Source: Aquirufa ecclesiirivi
Lineage (GTDB): Bacteria > Bacteroidota > Bacteroidia > Cytophagales > Spirosomataceae
Direction: 5' to 3'
DNA length: 64,000 bases
Assembly: GCF_011250515.1 (NCBI RefSeq)
Contig: NZ_JAANOP010000001.1
Coordinates: 558,001-622,000 of the forward strand
Shown: positions 8,305 to 16,607 of the stretch, one piece after another
How positions within the stretch are numbered: the stretch's first letter is position 1
Layout of the letters: the number at the start of each line of letters is the position of its first letter
The notes under the pieces: generated by a model
Seen by the model: the letters and a program-made list of their open reading frames with translations, nothing else
Told to the model about the DNA's origin: nothing
Database searches by the model: none
Position numbers and translations under genes: made by a program

Positions 8305-9714
8305 TTATTGTAAACGATACTTCATTCCCAACATTCCTCCTACGGTATTTTTGGTACGATCTCCTTGATCTACCGCTATTTGTAAAGAAAGTCCTAGTTT
8401 CTTATTCAGTTGTTTTTGTAGATTCAGGGAGGCCGAAAATTGCTTTAAGTAACTTTCAGGATTGTTAGCTGGGATTACGGGATAATCATAGGATGTAGAT
8501 GAGAGCCTGACCATCCAATGAATTTGCTGAGGCAGTGTTCCACGAACACCTACATAGATGGATCTCAGCGCATTATAAGCAAAGGATAGACCTCCCCCTT
8601 GTTGACTTTCCTTGTCCATGATAATCAATGGAGTCCCTATTCCTCTTCCCTGGTAAATCCATCCGTCACGCCCGCGTACATTCAAATAATTTACGATATT
8701 GGGATAATCGTGGTCTTGTTTATTCAATAAGCTCCCCAAAATACTCTGATAAGTGCCTTGGTTGCCAGTATATAGGTATTCCAAACTGATACCTTCAATA
8801 ATGTTGGGCTCTTTTATTGTCAAGGAAAGGCCAGTCAATCCATCATTAATGGTGTTTAATGACCAAATACGGTCTGATTCATAAGGGTTTTGTCGGTAAA
8901 GCAGTAGCGCTACTTGGTCGTTTTGGAAACGAAAACCCATGTCTAAACTCCCCAAGTGATTTCCGTATTTATTGTTCTCGTCATCATCAGGTAAGATGCC
9001 TTCTCCAGTCCCTAAAAGTACTTGGGTAAAGGCATTGAAATCGGATGGGTAAGTATCGTAAAAGCCCCCTTTAGGATCGCGTCTTCTTCCGCCCCATTGT
9101 GCCTGATGGTTATAGCCTAGGAATATATTGAACGTAGAACTAGGTTGGCCGAAGCGAAAATAAAGCGATTTTTGATGTAAATAGGAATTCTCCATGGCAC
9201 CTTGATTATCGAACCAACCATGGGCTAACTGGAAATTAATACCCACCCAATCATGGAGCACATTGACATAATTTCGCGTGCCTACATGAACTTTAGGTAA
9301 AGGAAGGGCATTGCCTGACCCAATAAAAAAACCTGCCGTCATGGTGGTGTCTCCTAAGCCAATTAATTCCCTTCTGGCACCTCCCCATAATTCAAAAGCC
9401 CCTTTTTTAAGTCCCAGGTATGCTTCTGATAATAAAAACTTGGAATCTTTACCTAACCATCCTGTTCCTTCAACCTGATAAGTCCAATCAAGGTCTTTTT
9501 TGGGATTGTACCATTTGCCTGTTTTTACGCGAATAATACCCGTTGAATTTTCCACAGGAACCGTACCATATTGTAAGCTTCTTGTCCAAAAAGGATTCGT
9601 GCCACTGGAGGAGCCAATGGCTAGAATATCCATCGAGGTGTGTCGTAGGGTATCTTTGGCAATTGTAGGACTTGAAAGACCAATAAAAGAACTAAGTAGT
9701 AGAGAAAGAAGCAT
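8305..9714 (-). CDS. Wzi-family capsule assembly outer-membrane protein
   Basis: 469 residues with an N-terminal signal peptide (hydrophobic LLSLLLSSFIGLSS) and a chain of amphipathic strands ending in an aromatic/polar C-terminus (GMKYRLQ), as in outer-membrane beta-barrels. NPFWTRSLQYGTVP and the repeated Gly/Trp/Tyr-rich strands match Bacteroidota capsule assembly Wzi proteins, which bind exported polysaccharide at the surface. The position next to a polysaccharide locus and the acyl-transfer cassette fits that role. It is transcribed convergently toward the cassette. Family assignment is from recognition of the strand pattern and not from a search. Confidence 0.75.
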   Translation of the reverse strand: MLLSLLLSSFIGLSSPTIAKDTLRHTSMDILAIGSSSGTNPFWTRSLQYGTVPVENSTGIIRVKTGKWYNPKKDLDWTYQVEGTGWLGKDSKFLLSEAYLGLKKGAFELWGGARRELIGLGDTTMTAGFFIGSGNALPLPKVHVGTRNYVNVLHDWVGINFQLAHGWFDNQGAMENSYLHQKSLYFRFGQPSSTFNIFLGYNHQAQWGGRRRDPKGGFYDTYPSDFNAFTQVLLGTGEGILPDDDENNKYGNHLGSLDMGFRFQNDQVALLLYRQNPYESDRIWSLNTINDGLTGLSLTIKEPNIIEGISLEYLYTGNQGTYQSILGSLLNKQDHDYPNIVNYLNVRGRDGWIYQGRGIGTPLIIMDKESQQGGGLSFAYNALRSIYVGVRGTLPQQIHWMVRLSSTSYDYPVIPANNPESYLKQFSASLNLQKQLNKKLGLSLQIAVDQGDRTKNTVGGMLGMKYRLQ

Positions 9715-9799
9715 GTATATAACGGATTGATATAGATAGAGAATGAGTAATCTATACGGTTAATTTACTAATATGCCCGAACAAATGAACATCTTCTTT

Positions 9800-10927
9800 T
9801 TATAATTTATTTAGCGCAGCATTTAAATCATCCCATAAATCGTCCACATGCTCTAAACCAATGGAAAGACGCAACAAATTCCCGGGTGTATTACTTTGTG
9901 GACCCTCGATGGACTTACGATGCTCGATTAAACTTTCCACCCCCCCCAAACTAGTAGCCTGTTGGAACAAAGTTAAGGTCGAAGCGAACTTTTGGGTGGC
10001 ATTTTCCGAAGCTTTTAGTTGAATAGCTATCATGCCACTTTGTCCGAGTGGCATTTGCGTTAAGGCTAAGTGGTACTGAGGATGACTAGGAAGTCCAGGG
10101 TAGTGAACTTTTTCGATAGCAGGATGGCCTTCTAGTTTTTCTGCCAAAATGGCGGCATTTTTACTGTGTTCTTTCATCCTTAAAGGCAATGTTTTTAAGC
10201 CACGTGCTAGTAAGTAACAATCCATCGGATTGGGCGTAGCGCCCATTAATATCTGAACTCGCTGGATTCTATGTGCCCATGCATCATCATTTTTGAGAAT
10301 AAGGGCACCACCTAATATGTCAGAATGTCCGCCAATGTACTTGGTGCTTGCATGCATCACAATATCGGCTCCAAGGGCAATGGGGTTCTGTAAAATGGGG
10401 CTAGCTAAGGTATTGTCAACTCCTACTTTAATCCCTAATTTACTGGCGATTTGGCAGATTCCTGTTATATCACTTATACTTAGCATGGGATTGGCTGGCG
10501 ACTCCACCCAAATCAGTTTTGTGTTGGATTGGATAGCCATTTGAACGGCTTCTAGATCTGTCATGTCCACTTGGGTGACTTGCAAACCCCAAGGACCCAA
10601 GATTTCTTCGGCTAATTTATAGCTCGCATAATAACCCACAGAAGGCATAAGTACATGATCTCCCGATTGTAGGCATTGGAATACGGCATTGACAGCCGCT
10701 AAACCTGATCCAAAGGCAAATGCCTTGGCTCCACCTTCCAATTCGGCTAGCGCTTTTTCTAGGACATCTCTATTGGGACTTGAATTTCTAGCATACATGT
10801 GCCCTTTGGGGTATGTCCCGTCTTCTGAACGCTCAAAAGTGGTACTTAGAAAGATAGGAGCTGCAATGGATGCCGCTGTTTCATCGATCAGATTCGTACT
10901 GTGTATGGCTAGTGTTTCTTTTTTCAT
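9800..10927 (-). CDS. cystathionine gamma-synthase/lyase family PLP enzyme
   Basis: 375 residues of the Cys/Met-metabolism PLP family: YARNSSPNRDVLE near the N-terminus, GSGLAAVNAV around residue 73, DNTLASP at 171, and HASTKYIGGHSD with the PLP Lys at 196. The family performs gamma-elimination or replacement on homoserine derivatives in transsulfuration or direct sulfhydrylation. The sequence cannot separate cystathionine gamma-synthase from gamma-lyase with certainty. A heptamer array fills the 67 bp between it and lptB, which lies upstream on the same strand. Cysteine synthesis genes occur elsewhere in the window at 30452-32132. Confidence 0.85.
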   Translation of the reverse strand: MKKETLAIHSTNLIDETAASIAAPIFLSTTFERSEDGTYPKGHMYARNSSPNRDVLEKALAELEGGAKAFAFGSGLAAVNAVFQCLQSGDHVLMPSVGYYASYKLAEEILGPWGLQVTQVDMTDLEAVQMAIQSNTKLIWVESPANPMLSISDITGICQIASKLGIKVGVDNTLASPILQNPIALGADIVMHASTKYIGGHSDILGGALILKNDDAWAHRIQRVQILMGATPNPMDCYLLARGLKTLPLRMKEHSKNAAILAEKLEGHPAIEKVHYPGLPSHPQYHLALTQMPLGQSGMIAIQLKASENATQKFASTLTLFQQATSLGGVESLIEHRKSIEGPQSNTPGNLLRLSIGLEHVDDLWDDLNAALNKL

Positions 10928-10940
10928 TTATATTGAAATT

Positions 10941-10982
10941 CTACATTTTTCCTTCTACATTCTACATTCTTCATTCTACATT
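10941..10982. repeat. degenerate heptamer array (CTACATT) in the 5' region of the minus-strand PLP gene
   Basis: Six consecutive 7-bp units occur: CTACATT at 10941, 10955, 10962 and 10976, with variants TTTCCTT at 10948 and CTTCATT at 10969. The array lies 14-55 bp upstream of the ATG at 10927. ATATTG and CAATAT flank it as short inverted arms. Two more units (CTTCATT CTACATT) appear at 16601-16614 at the end of the TonB receptor gene. Confidence 0.7.
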
Positions 10983-10994
10983 CAATATCACTTA

Positions 10995-11726
10995 TTAGTT
11001 TTTCTTTCTAAGTTCGAAATTCTTACCTAGATACAATCGACGAACTTGTTCATCATCGGCTAATTCTTGAGGAGTACCCGCTTTTAGAATTCTCCCTTCA
11101 AATAATAAATAGGCACGGTCTGTAATGGAAAGAGTTTCATCTACATTATGGTCGGTAATTAAGATACCAATGTTGCGGTATTTTAATTTGGCTACAATAC
11201 TTTGAATCTCTTCTACGGCGATGGGGTCTACACCGGCAAAGGGTTCATCCAAAAGGATAAATTTAGGGTCTACAGCCAAGGCCCTTGCTATTTCTGTTCG
11301 CCTACGTTCTCCGCCAGAAAGCACTTGCCCTAGGCTTTTTCGAACATGTGTTAATGAAAACTCTTCCAAGAGTAATTCTGTTTTCTCTTTTTGTTCTGCT
11401 TTGGTCAAGGTAGTCATTTCCAGCACAGCCAAAATATTTTCCTCGACGGTCAATGTTCTGAATACGGATGCTTCTTGTGCCAAATATCCAATTCCTAACC
11501 TAGCCCGCTTGTACATGGGTAGGTGGGTCACATCTAAATCATCTAACCAAACTTTTCCTTCATTAGGCTTGACTAAGCCTGTGGCGATGTAAAAAGAGGT
11601 TGTTTTTCCTGCACCATTAGGTCCTAGAAGTCCAACAATTTCTCCTTGGGCAACCTGATAGCTAATGTGGTCATTGACCAATCGTTGGCCATATTTTTTT
11701 ACCAGATTTTCTGTTCTTAGGATCAT
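10995..11726 (-). CDS. lptB: LPS export ABC transporter ATP-binding protein LptB
   Basis: A 243-residue ABC ATPase with Walker [10 protein letters not shown] at 35-43, Q-loop around residue 84, signature LSGGE at 136-140 and Walker B FILLDE at 156-161, then DPIAVEEIQ and [10 protein letters not shown] typical of LptB. The protein powers lipopolysaccharide extraction from the inner membrane with LptF and LptG, which are not in this window. The start ATG at 11726 lies only about 5 bp downstream of a good promoter -7 box, so the transcript may have little or no leader. The PLP-enzyme gene follows 67 bp later. Confidence 0.93.
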   Translation of the reverse strand: MILRTENLVKKYGQRLVNDHISYQVAQGEIVGLLGPNGAGKTTSFYIATGLVKPNEGKVWLDDLDVTHLPMYKRARLGIGYLAQEASVFRTLTVEENILAVLEMTTLTKAEQKEKTELLLEEFSLTHVRKSLGQVLSGGERRRTEIARALAVDPKFILLDEPFAGVDPIAVEEIQSIVAKLKYRNIGILITDHNVDETLSITDRAYLLFEGRILKAGTPQELADDEQVRRLYLGKNFELRKKN

Positions 11727-11730
11727 ATTT

Positions 11731-11761
11731 CAAAAATAGGGAAAAGAGTTGGGGTCAGCAA
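11731..11761 (-). promoter_or_regulatory. Bacteroidota-type promoter for lptB
   Basis: Read on the minus strand: TTG (plus 11761-11759), 20 bp spacer, TATTTTTG (plus 11738-11731). This fits TTG-N19/20-TAnnTTTG. The expected start of transcription falls at or next to the lptB ATG. Confidence 0.6.
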
Positions 11762-11806
11762 GTAGAAAGCTTATTCCAAGCTTTTTCCATTTTTTTTATT
11801 TGGGGA

Positions 11807-11838
11807 ATTGCCATTTTTAAAAAATATTCCTACTTTTG
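11807..11838 (+). promoter_or_regulatory. Bacteroidota-type promoter for tRNA-Phe
   Basis: ATTG at 11807-11810, 20 bp spacer, then TACTTTTG at 11831-11838, matching the -33/-7 consensus. A small inverted repeat (CCCGA 11843-11847, TCGGG 11854-11858) lies between it and the tRNA. Confidence 0.75.
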
Positions 11839-11865
11839 CAATCCCGAAAGCAATCGGGCAATTGA

Positions 11866-11938
11866 GGTGGAGTAGCTCAGTTGGTAGAGCATCGGACTGA
11901 AAATCCGTGTGTCCCCGGTTCGAGTCCGGGCTCTACCA
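11866..11938 (+). tRNA. tRNA-Phe (anticodon GAA)
   Basis: Seventy-three bases fold as a cloverleaf: acceptor GGTGGAG pairs with CTCTACC (one G-U), the D-arm contains AGCTCAGTTGGTAGAGC, the anticodon loop is CTGAAAA with GAA at 11899-11901, and the T-arm has GGTTCGAGTCC. The discriminator is A at 11938. CCA is not encoded, since CT follows. A terminator lies 12 bp downstream, so this is a single-gene transcript. Confidence 0.97.
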
Positions 11939-11950
11939 CTTCAATTTTAG

Positions 11951-11984
11951 AAAGACCCTGACGAAAGTTAGGGTCTTTTTTTTT
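11951..11984 (+). terminator. intrinsic terminator after tRNA-Phe
   Basis: AAAGACCCT (11951-11959) pairs with AGGGTCTTT (11970-11978), with the T-run continuing to 11984. A strong GC-core stem with a uridine tail directly behind the tRNA. Confidence 0.9.
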
Positions 11985-12036
11985 ATCCAATATTAGGCTA
12001 GATTTGTTAATCATATGAATCTGTTCAGGTTTGGAT

Positions 12037-12085
12037 TTAGATTTGTCAACTTTTAAAAAGTTGACAAATCTAAGTTGACAAATCT
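12037..12085. repeat. REP-like palindrome, solo copy
   Basis: An 18-bp perfect inverted repeat (TTAGATTTGTCAACTTTT, 12037-12054; right arm 12056-12073) with one central A, followed by an extra half-site TTGACAAATCTA at 12074-12085. The same palindrome, with one base pair exchanged in both arms, flanks the RAYT transposase gene at 51827-52429. It lies between tRNA-Phe and the TIM-barrel gene. Confidence 0.85.
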
Positions 12086-12154
12086 ACGAGTCGTTTGCCA
12101 AATTTGACAGCAATTATGATAAGTAAACTGATTTTAACCTAGCTTATATAACCT

Positions 12155-13102
12155 ATGAAAATGAGTCGTCGGGATTTATTGAAAGCATCAGGCACTACTG
12201 CAGGAATGGCGCTTGTTCCTCAGCTTTCAACAGTCCAAAATACCCCATCTAAAAACACATTTCGATTAAGTTTGAACCTAAGTACCATCATGGGCCAAAA
12301 CTTAGGCTTTAGTAAAGAATTGGAAGTGGCTTCTCAGGCTGGTTTTAGATCAGTTGAAATTTGGATGCCCACTTTGGAGAAATATTTAGCCTCTGGAGGG
12401 AGCATTTCAGATGCAAAAAAACGCATTTCAGATTTAGGTTTAAGCATTGAAAATTGCATCGGATTTGCACAATGGATAGTAGATGACAATACCACGCGGA
12501 CCAAGGGCTTAGAGCAACTAAAACGTGAAATGGGTATATTGGCAGAACTTGGCTGCAAGCGAACTGCTGCTCCTCCTATGGGTGCCACAACTGAGGCAGG
12601 ATTGAATTTAAAAGCCGCTGCAGAGCGTTATAGGACGATTTTGGAATTAGGGGAACAAATGAATGTTATTCCTCAATTGGAGATGTGGGGACATTCAAAA
12701 AATTTGCACCGAGTAGCTGATGTGCTTTTTGTTGCAGCAGAAAGTGGACATGCCAAAGCTCGATTATTATTGGATGTATTCCATATTTATAAAGGTGGTT
12801 CTAGTCATGAAAGTCTTCATTTGGTAGGAGAGAATTCCATCGAAATTTTTCATATCAACGATTATGTGACGAGCCTCAAACCAGAACAAATAAAAGACGC
12901 GGATCGAATATACGCTGGCGATGGAGAAGCTCCCATAGATAAAATCGTACATGCATTAAAACCAAGTGCCCAACCTGTCGTACTTTCCTTAGAATTATTC
13001 AATAAACAATTGTATGCTCAAGACCCCTTGGTCGTAGCTAAAACAGGTTTAGAAAAGATGAAAGCTGTGGTTAAACGAGTAAATGCTCAATATAAAGTAT
13101 AA
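12155..13102 (+). CDS. Tat-exported sugar phosphate isomerase/epimerase-like TIM-barrel protein
   Basis: 315 residues. The N-terminus MKMSRRDLLKASGTTAG is a twin-arginine signal (SRRDLLK), so the protein should be exported folded. The rest is an AP-endonuclease-2/xylose-isomerase-like barrel: FRSVEIWMP, AAPPMGA, PQLEMWGHS, LLLDVFHIYKGG, FHINDY and the C-terminal SLELFN, with Glu/Asp/His ligands of a divalent metal centre. Related Bacteroidota proteins are annotated as sugar isomerases of unknown substrate. It lies 8 bp before a GH95 fucosidase gene, suggesting a role in handling sugars released in the periplasm. ATG 12161 is a possible alternative start. Confidence 0.82.
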   Translation: MKMSRRDLLKASGTTAGMALVPQLSTVQNTPSKNTFRLSLNLSTIMGQNLGFSKELEVASQAGFRSVEIWMPTLEKYLASGGSISDAKKRISDLGLSIENCIGFAQWIVDDNTTRTKGLEQLKREMGILAELGCKRTAAPPMGATTEAGLNLKAAAERYRTILELGEQMNVIPQLEMWGHSKNLHRVADVLFVAAESGHAKARLLLDVFHIYKGGSSHESLHLVGENSIEIFHINDYVTSLKPEQIKDADRIYAGDGEAPIDKIVHALKPSAQPVVLSLELFNKQLYAQDPLVVAKTGLEKMKAVVKRVNAQYKV

Positions 13103-13110
13103 ATTAATTC

Positions 13111-15528
13111 ATGAAAAAATTCAGTTTACTGTTAGCGCTATTTAGTGGAATATCATTTGTTCATTTAGCAGCAGAACCAACAACTAAATCTTCAGTCAGG
13201 AAGTTAAAACTTTGGTATAATAAGCCTGCTCAATACTTTGAAGAAGCACTGGTGTTAGGAAATGGTCGGATTGGTGCCACTGTTTATGGCGGTACAGATA
13301 CGGATAAAATTCATTTGAACGATATCACGCTTTGGTCAGGGGAGCCCATGGATCCATACATGAATCCTCAAGCCTATAAGCACTTACCTGCAGTTCGTGA
13401 GGCCCTCAAACAAGAAAATTATAAATTGGCAGATTCTTTGGTCAAAAAACTTCAAGGTAAATTTTCTGAATCTTATGCGCCACTGGGCGACTTATACATT
13501 GATTTTAAAGCCAGTCAGGTAAAAAATTATTACCGAGAGTTGGATTTGGAGAAGGCCATAGCCTCTGTCAAATATGATGCGGGTGATCAGACCATTTCAA
13601 AAGAATATTTTGTTTCTTATCCGGACAAAATCTTAGTCATTCACCTGAAAAGTTCTCAAGCTAAAGGCCTCAATTTTAGTGTCAGATTTGGTTCTAAATT
13701 AAGGTATAAATCAAAATCTACCATCAATCACCTACACTTTCAAGGCGTAGCTCCCGTACGGGCAGATCCAAATTACGTTAGGAAAGAAGGTAATCCGATT
13801 ATTTTCAGAGATAATCAAGGTACTCGCTTCTCGGCAGATGTATTATTACAATCTACGGATGGTCAAGTAGGTAGAACAGATAGTACGGTAAGTCTTTCCA
13901 ACGCCACCGAGGCAACTATTTTAGTTTCATTGGCCACAAGTTTTAATGGATTTGATAAAAATCCTCAAAGCCAAGGTCTAAATGATGATGCCATTGCCCA
14001 AGAACAATTGCAAGTAGCAAGTCGCAAAACAGTCGTTGAAATGCGGGCTAGACATATACAGGATTATCAGAAGTATTTCAACAGGGTGAATCTTCGTTTA
14101 GGAGGGGAGCAAGCTCCTGAATTACCTACGGATGATCGTTTAAGAAGGTATGCCAAAGGGGAAAAAGACCCTTATTTAGAAACTTTATATTTTCAATTTG
14201 GTCGATACTTGTTGATTTCAAGTTCGAGAACTTTGGGTGTACCTGCCAATTTACAAGGTCTTTGGAATCCACATATTCGACCACCATGGAGTAGTAATTA
14301 CACCATGAACATCAATGCGGAAGAAAACTATTGGCTAGCCGAGAATACCAACTTGTCGGAAATGCATACTCCTTTCTTAAGCTTCATTGAAAATTTAGAG
14401 AAAACGGGAAAAATTACAGCAAAGACCTTTTATAATGCTCCAGGCTGGACTGTACATCATAATTCGGACATTTGGGCTATGACGAACCCTGTGGGCGACT
14501 TTGGAAATGGTTCACCAAGCTGGGCCAACTGGTACATGGGTGGTGCTTGGGCTGCAAGCCATTTATGGGAACATTATAGTTTCACTAAGGATGATAAATT
14601 CTTGAGGGAAAAGGCTTATCCATTAATGAAAGGCGCAGCGGAGTTTTGTTTGGCGATGTTAATCCCCGACAAAAATGGAAATTTGATCACATCTCCTTCA
14701 ACCTCTCCCGAAAATAGATTCATCACACCTACTGGCTACCAAGGAGAAACAGCTTATGGTGGAGCAGCTGATTTGGCCATGATTCGGGAGCTATTTCAAG
14801 ATCTCATTGAAGCCGATAAAATACTAAAACAGGATCCTTCCTTTAGCCAACAGCTACAAGAGGCCCTAAAAAAGCTGTATCCGTATCAAGTGGGTAAAAA
14901 GGGGAATTTACAAGAATGGTATTTTGACTGGGAAGATGTAGAACCAACACACCGCCATCAAAGTCATTTATTTGGTTTGTTTCCTGGCACTCATTTGACT
15001 GTGGAAAATACACCCGCCTTGACGAATGCTGCCAAAAGAACTTTGGAAATCAAAGGGGATGAAACTACGGGATGGTCTAAAGGCTGGAGAATCAATTTAT
15101 GGGCTAGATTAAAAGATGGAAATCATGCCTATAAAATGTATCGTGAATTATTGAAATATGTCGAACCCGATGGCGTAAAGATTGAATACCGTCGTGGAGG
15201 AGGGACATATCCTAATTTATTTGATGCACATCCGCCATTTCAAATTGATGGAAATTTTGGTGGTGCAGCTGCCGTAGCTGAGATGTTAGTACAATCTGAT
15301 ATGAGTAAAATTTATTTGCTTCCTGCTATCTCAGATGACTGGAAAGTAGAAGGAGAAGTAAAAGGGCTCAAAGCGAGAGGTGGATTTGAGATTGATATGG
15401 CTTGGAAAAATGGTAAAGTCGTTCGACTATACATCAAAGGCGTTCCTGGCGGGAAAACCAAGTTATTTGTCAATGGCACCTCCAAAGAAATACAAATTGC
15501 TAAGGGGAAGAAAGTGAGAATCCTGTAA
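13111..15528 (+). CDS. glycoside hydrolase family 95 (alpha-L-fucosidase type)
   Basis: 805 residues with a Sec signal peptide (about residues 1-20). The GH95 order is clear: N-terminal beta domain starting LWYNKPAQYFEEALVLGNGRIGA, then an alpha/alpha-barrel. Residues expected for catalysis are present: Asn400 and Asn402 in MNINAEENYW, Glu534 in TSPSTSPEN, and Asp713 in DGNFGG, with spacing like the Bifidobacterium enzyme AfcA. GH95 members hydrolyse alpha-1,2-L-fucosyl or alpha-L-galactosyl ends of plant and animal glycans. It follows the TIM-barrel gene by 8 bp as an operon. No SusC/SusD pair is adjacent. Confidence 0.92.
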   Translation: MKKFSLLLALFSGISFVHLAAEPTTKSSVRKLKLWYNKPAQYFEEALVLGNGRIGATVYGGTDTDKIHLNDITLWSGEPMDPYMNPQAYKHLPAVREALKQENYKLADSLVKKLQGKFSESYAPLGDLYIDFKASQVKNYYRELDLEKAIASVKYDAGDQTISKEYFVSYPDKILVIHLKSSQAKGLNFSVRFGSKLRYKSKSTINHLHFQGVAPVRADPNYVRKEGNPIIFRDNQGTRFSADVLLQSTDGQVGRTDSTVSLSNATEATILVSLATSFNGFDKNPQSQGLNDDAIAQEQLQVASRKTVVEMRARHIQDYQKYFNRVNLRLGGEQAPELPTDDRLRRYAKGEKDPYLETLYFQFGRYLLISSSRTLGVPANLQGLWNPHIRPPWSSNYTMNINAEENYWLAENTNLSEMHTPFLSFIENLEKTGKITAKTFYNAPGWTVHHNSDIWAMTNPVGDFGNGSPSWANWYMGGAWAASHLWEHYSFTKDDKFLREKAYPLMKGAAEFCLAMLIPDKNGNLITSPSTSPENRFITPTGYQGETAYGGAADLAMIRELFQDLIEADKILKQDPSFSQQLQEALKKLYPYQVGKKGNLQEWYFDWEDVEPTHRHQSHLFGLFPGTHLTVENTPALTNAAKRTLEIKGDETTGWSKGWRINLWARLKDGNHAYKMYRELLKYVEPDGVKIEYRRGGGTYPNLFDAHPPFQIDGNFGGAAAVAEMLVQSDMSKIYLLPAISDDWKVEGEVKGLKARGGFEIDMAWKNGKVVRLYIKGVPGGKTKLFVNGTSKEIQIAKGKKVRIL

Positions 15529-15543
15529 GAAATGTAGAATACT

Positions 15544-15776
15544 ATTGTTTGCGAATAATGTAGGCTGAGTTTATTGACCCTGGCTGAGTCTCTCGATGTT
15601 GGCTGAGGTTCTCGAAGCCAACTTTAATATGAGAATACAAATCCTTACTATCTGTCGTTCGACATGAGCTTGAGCTTAACTTTCTTTGGTATTTCTTTTT
15701 TTTGATAAAAAAAGAAACAAAAAAAACGGAAGAAATACGGTTAATCCTAAGACGAATTCCGCTGCGCGGAACCGAT
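15544..15776. repeat. long direct repeat, copy A
   Basis: This segment and 15939-16147 share nearly the whole run from ATTGTTTGCGAATAATG to GGAACCGAT, including TGGCTGAGGTTCTCGAAGCC, TCTGTCGTTCGACATGA and a T-rich hairpin (TTTCTTTTTTTT / AAAAAAAGAAA). Copy A has about 20 extra bases near its start and ends in TTCCGC-TGC-GCGGAA. No open frame is present. Confidence 0.85.
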
Positions 15777-15893
15777 TGTCACTCCGCATACGGCTTTAAT
15801 CTTTGACGCTTAGCTTTAGCCTACGCACGAGGTCAAAGATGCGCCTGCCGCTTCGCTCATGCTGCGTTCCCATCTTTCGTTGGGATTAACCGT
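15737..15893. repeat. segment bounded by 14-bp inverted repeats
   Basis: ACGGTTAATCCTAA at 15737-15750 is matched in inverse orientation, with one mismatch, by TTGGGATTAACCGT at 15880-15893. Only short hairpins lie between, and no coding frame. The left arm also occurs in copy B of the direct repeat (16108 region), where the right arm is missing. Confidence 0.6.
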
Positions 15894-15938
15894 TTAGATA
15901 TTAGGGTTTAGTTATTCGTTTTTAGAATGTACAATGTA

Positions 15939-16147
15939 ATTGTTTGCGAATAATGTAGGCTGAGTCTCTCGATGTTGGCTGAGGTTCTCGAAGCCAACTT
16001 TAACATAAGAAATCCTTATTATCTGTCGTTCGACATGACCTTAAGCTTAACTTTCTTTGGTATTTCTTTTTTTTGATAAAAAAAGAAACAAAAAAAACGG
16101 AAGAAATACGGTTAATCCTAAGACGAATTCCGCTAAGCGGAACCGAT
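15939..16147. repeat. long direct repeat, copy B
   Basis: Second copy of the element at 15544-15776. The distal hairpin differs: TTCCGCT-A-AGCGGAA replaces TTCCGC-TGC-GCGGAA, so pairing is kept while bases change. The rest of the 1,079-base gap 15529-16607 shows no gene; 16148-16394 is unique-looking sequence with small palindromes such as TTTCGC-GAA-GCGAAA. Confidence 0.85.
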
Positions 16148-16394
16148 GTACATTACACATTCGACTGTTAAAACGTAGAATCCAAAAATAGATACAACGG
16201 TCAACGTCATTCAGGCATTCATCATTTATAATTCCCTTCGGTCAGCACGAGCGAAAGATGATGAACGAAGCGGTAGACGAGTTTTTGACCTAAGCAAAGG
16301 CGATGTGTGTCGGCGTCAAAAATATAGGCGATAGCGTAGTGAATCACGGTTTCGCGAAGCGAAATTCGCCTTTGATGACCGACAAGAAAAGAAG

Positions 16395-16433
16395 TTTTTT
16401 TGTTTCTTTTTTTTCAAAAAAAAGAAATACCGT
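16395..16433. repeat. inverted partial copy of the T-rich hairpin unit
   Basis: Read on the minus strand this stretch gives GGTATTTCTTTTTTTT followed by an A-run and GAAACAAAAAAA, the core of the hairpin in direct copies A and B, with GAAA replacing GATA at the centre. It lies in the same gene-free kilobase. Confidence 0.75.
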
Positions 16434-16607
16434 AAAATTGAATTTTAAGTGAAGTTTTTTATGGGCTGATTCAAATTACAATAATCACACCATTTACTAT
16501 GGCCTTTAATTTTTATAAAATGAAAGCCTTTGGAGTTTTTGAAACTACTAAATTTTATTTACAACGAACCTCAATTCAACCTATATCAGGACAAGACATT
16601 CTTCATT

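Noticed and set aside
10689-11030. 113-codon plus-strand frame across the PLP-enzyme and lptB ends
   Set aside because: It is antisense to well-supported genes, has no known motif, and crosses the heptamer array.
15544-16147. Direct repeats as an insertion sequence
   Set aside because: No transposase frame and no clear target duplication; described as repeats only.
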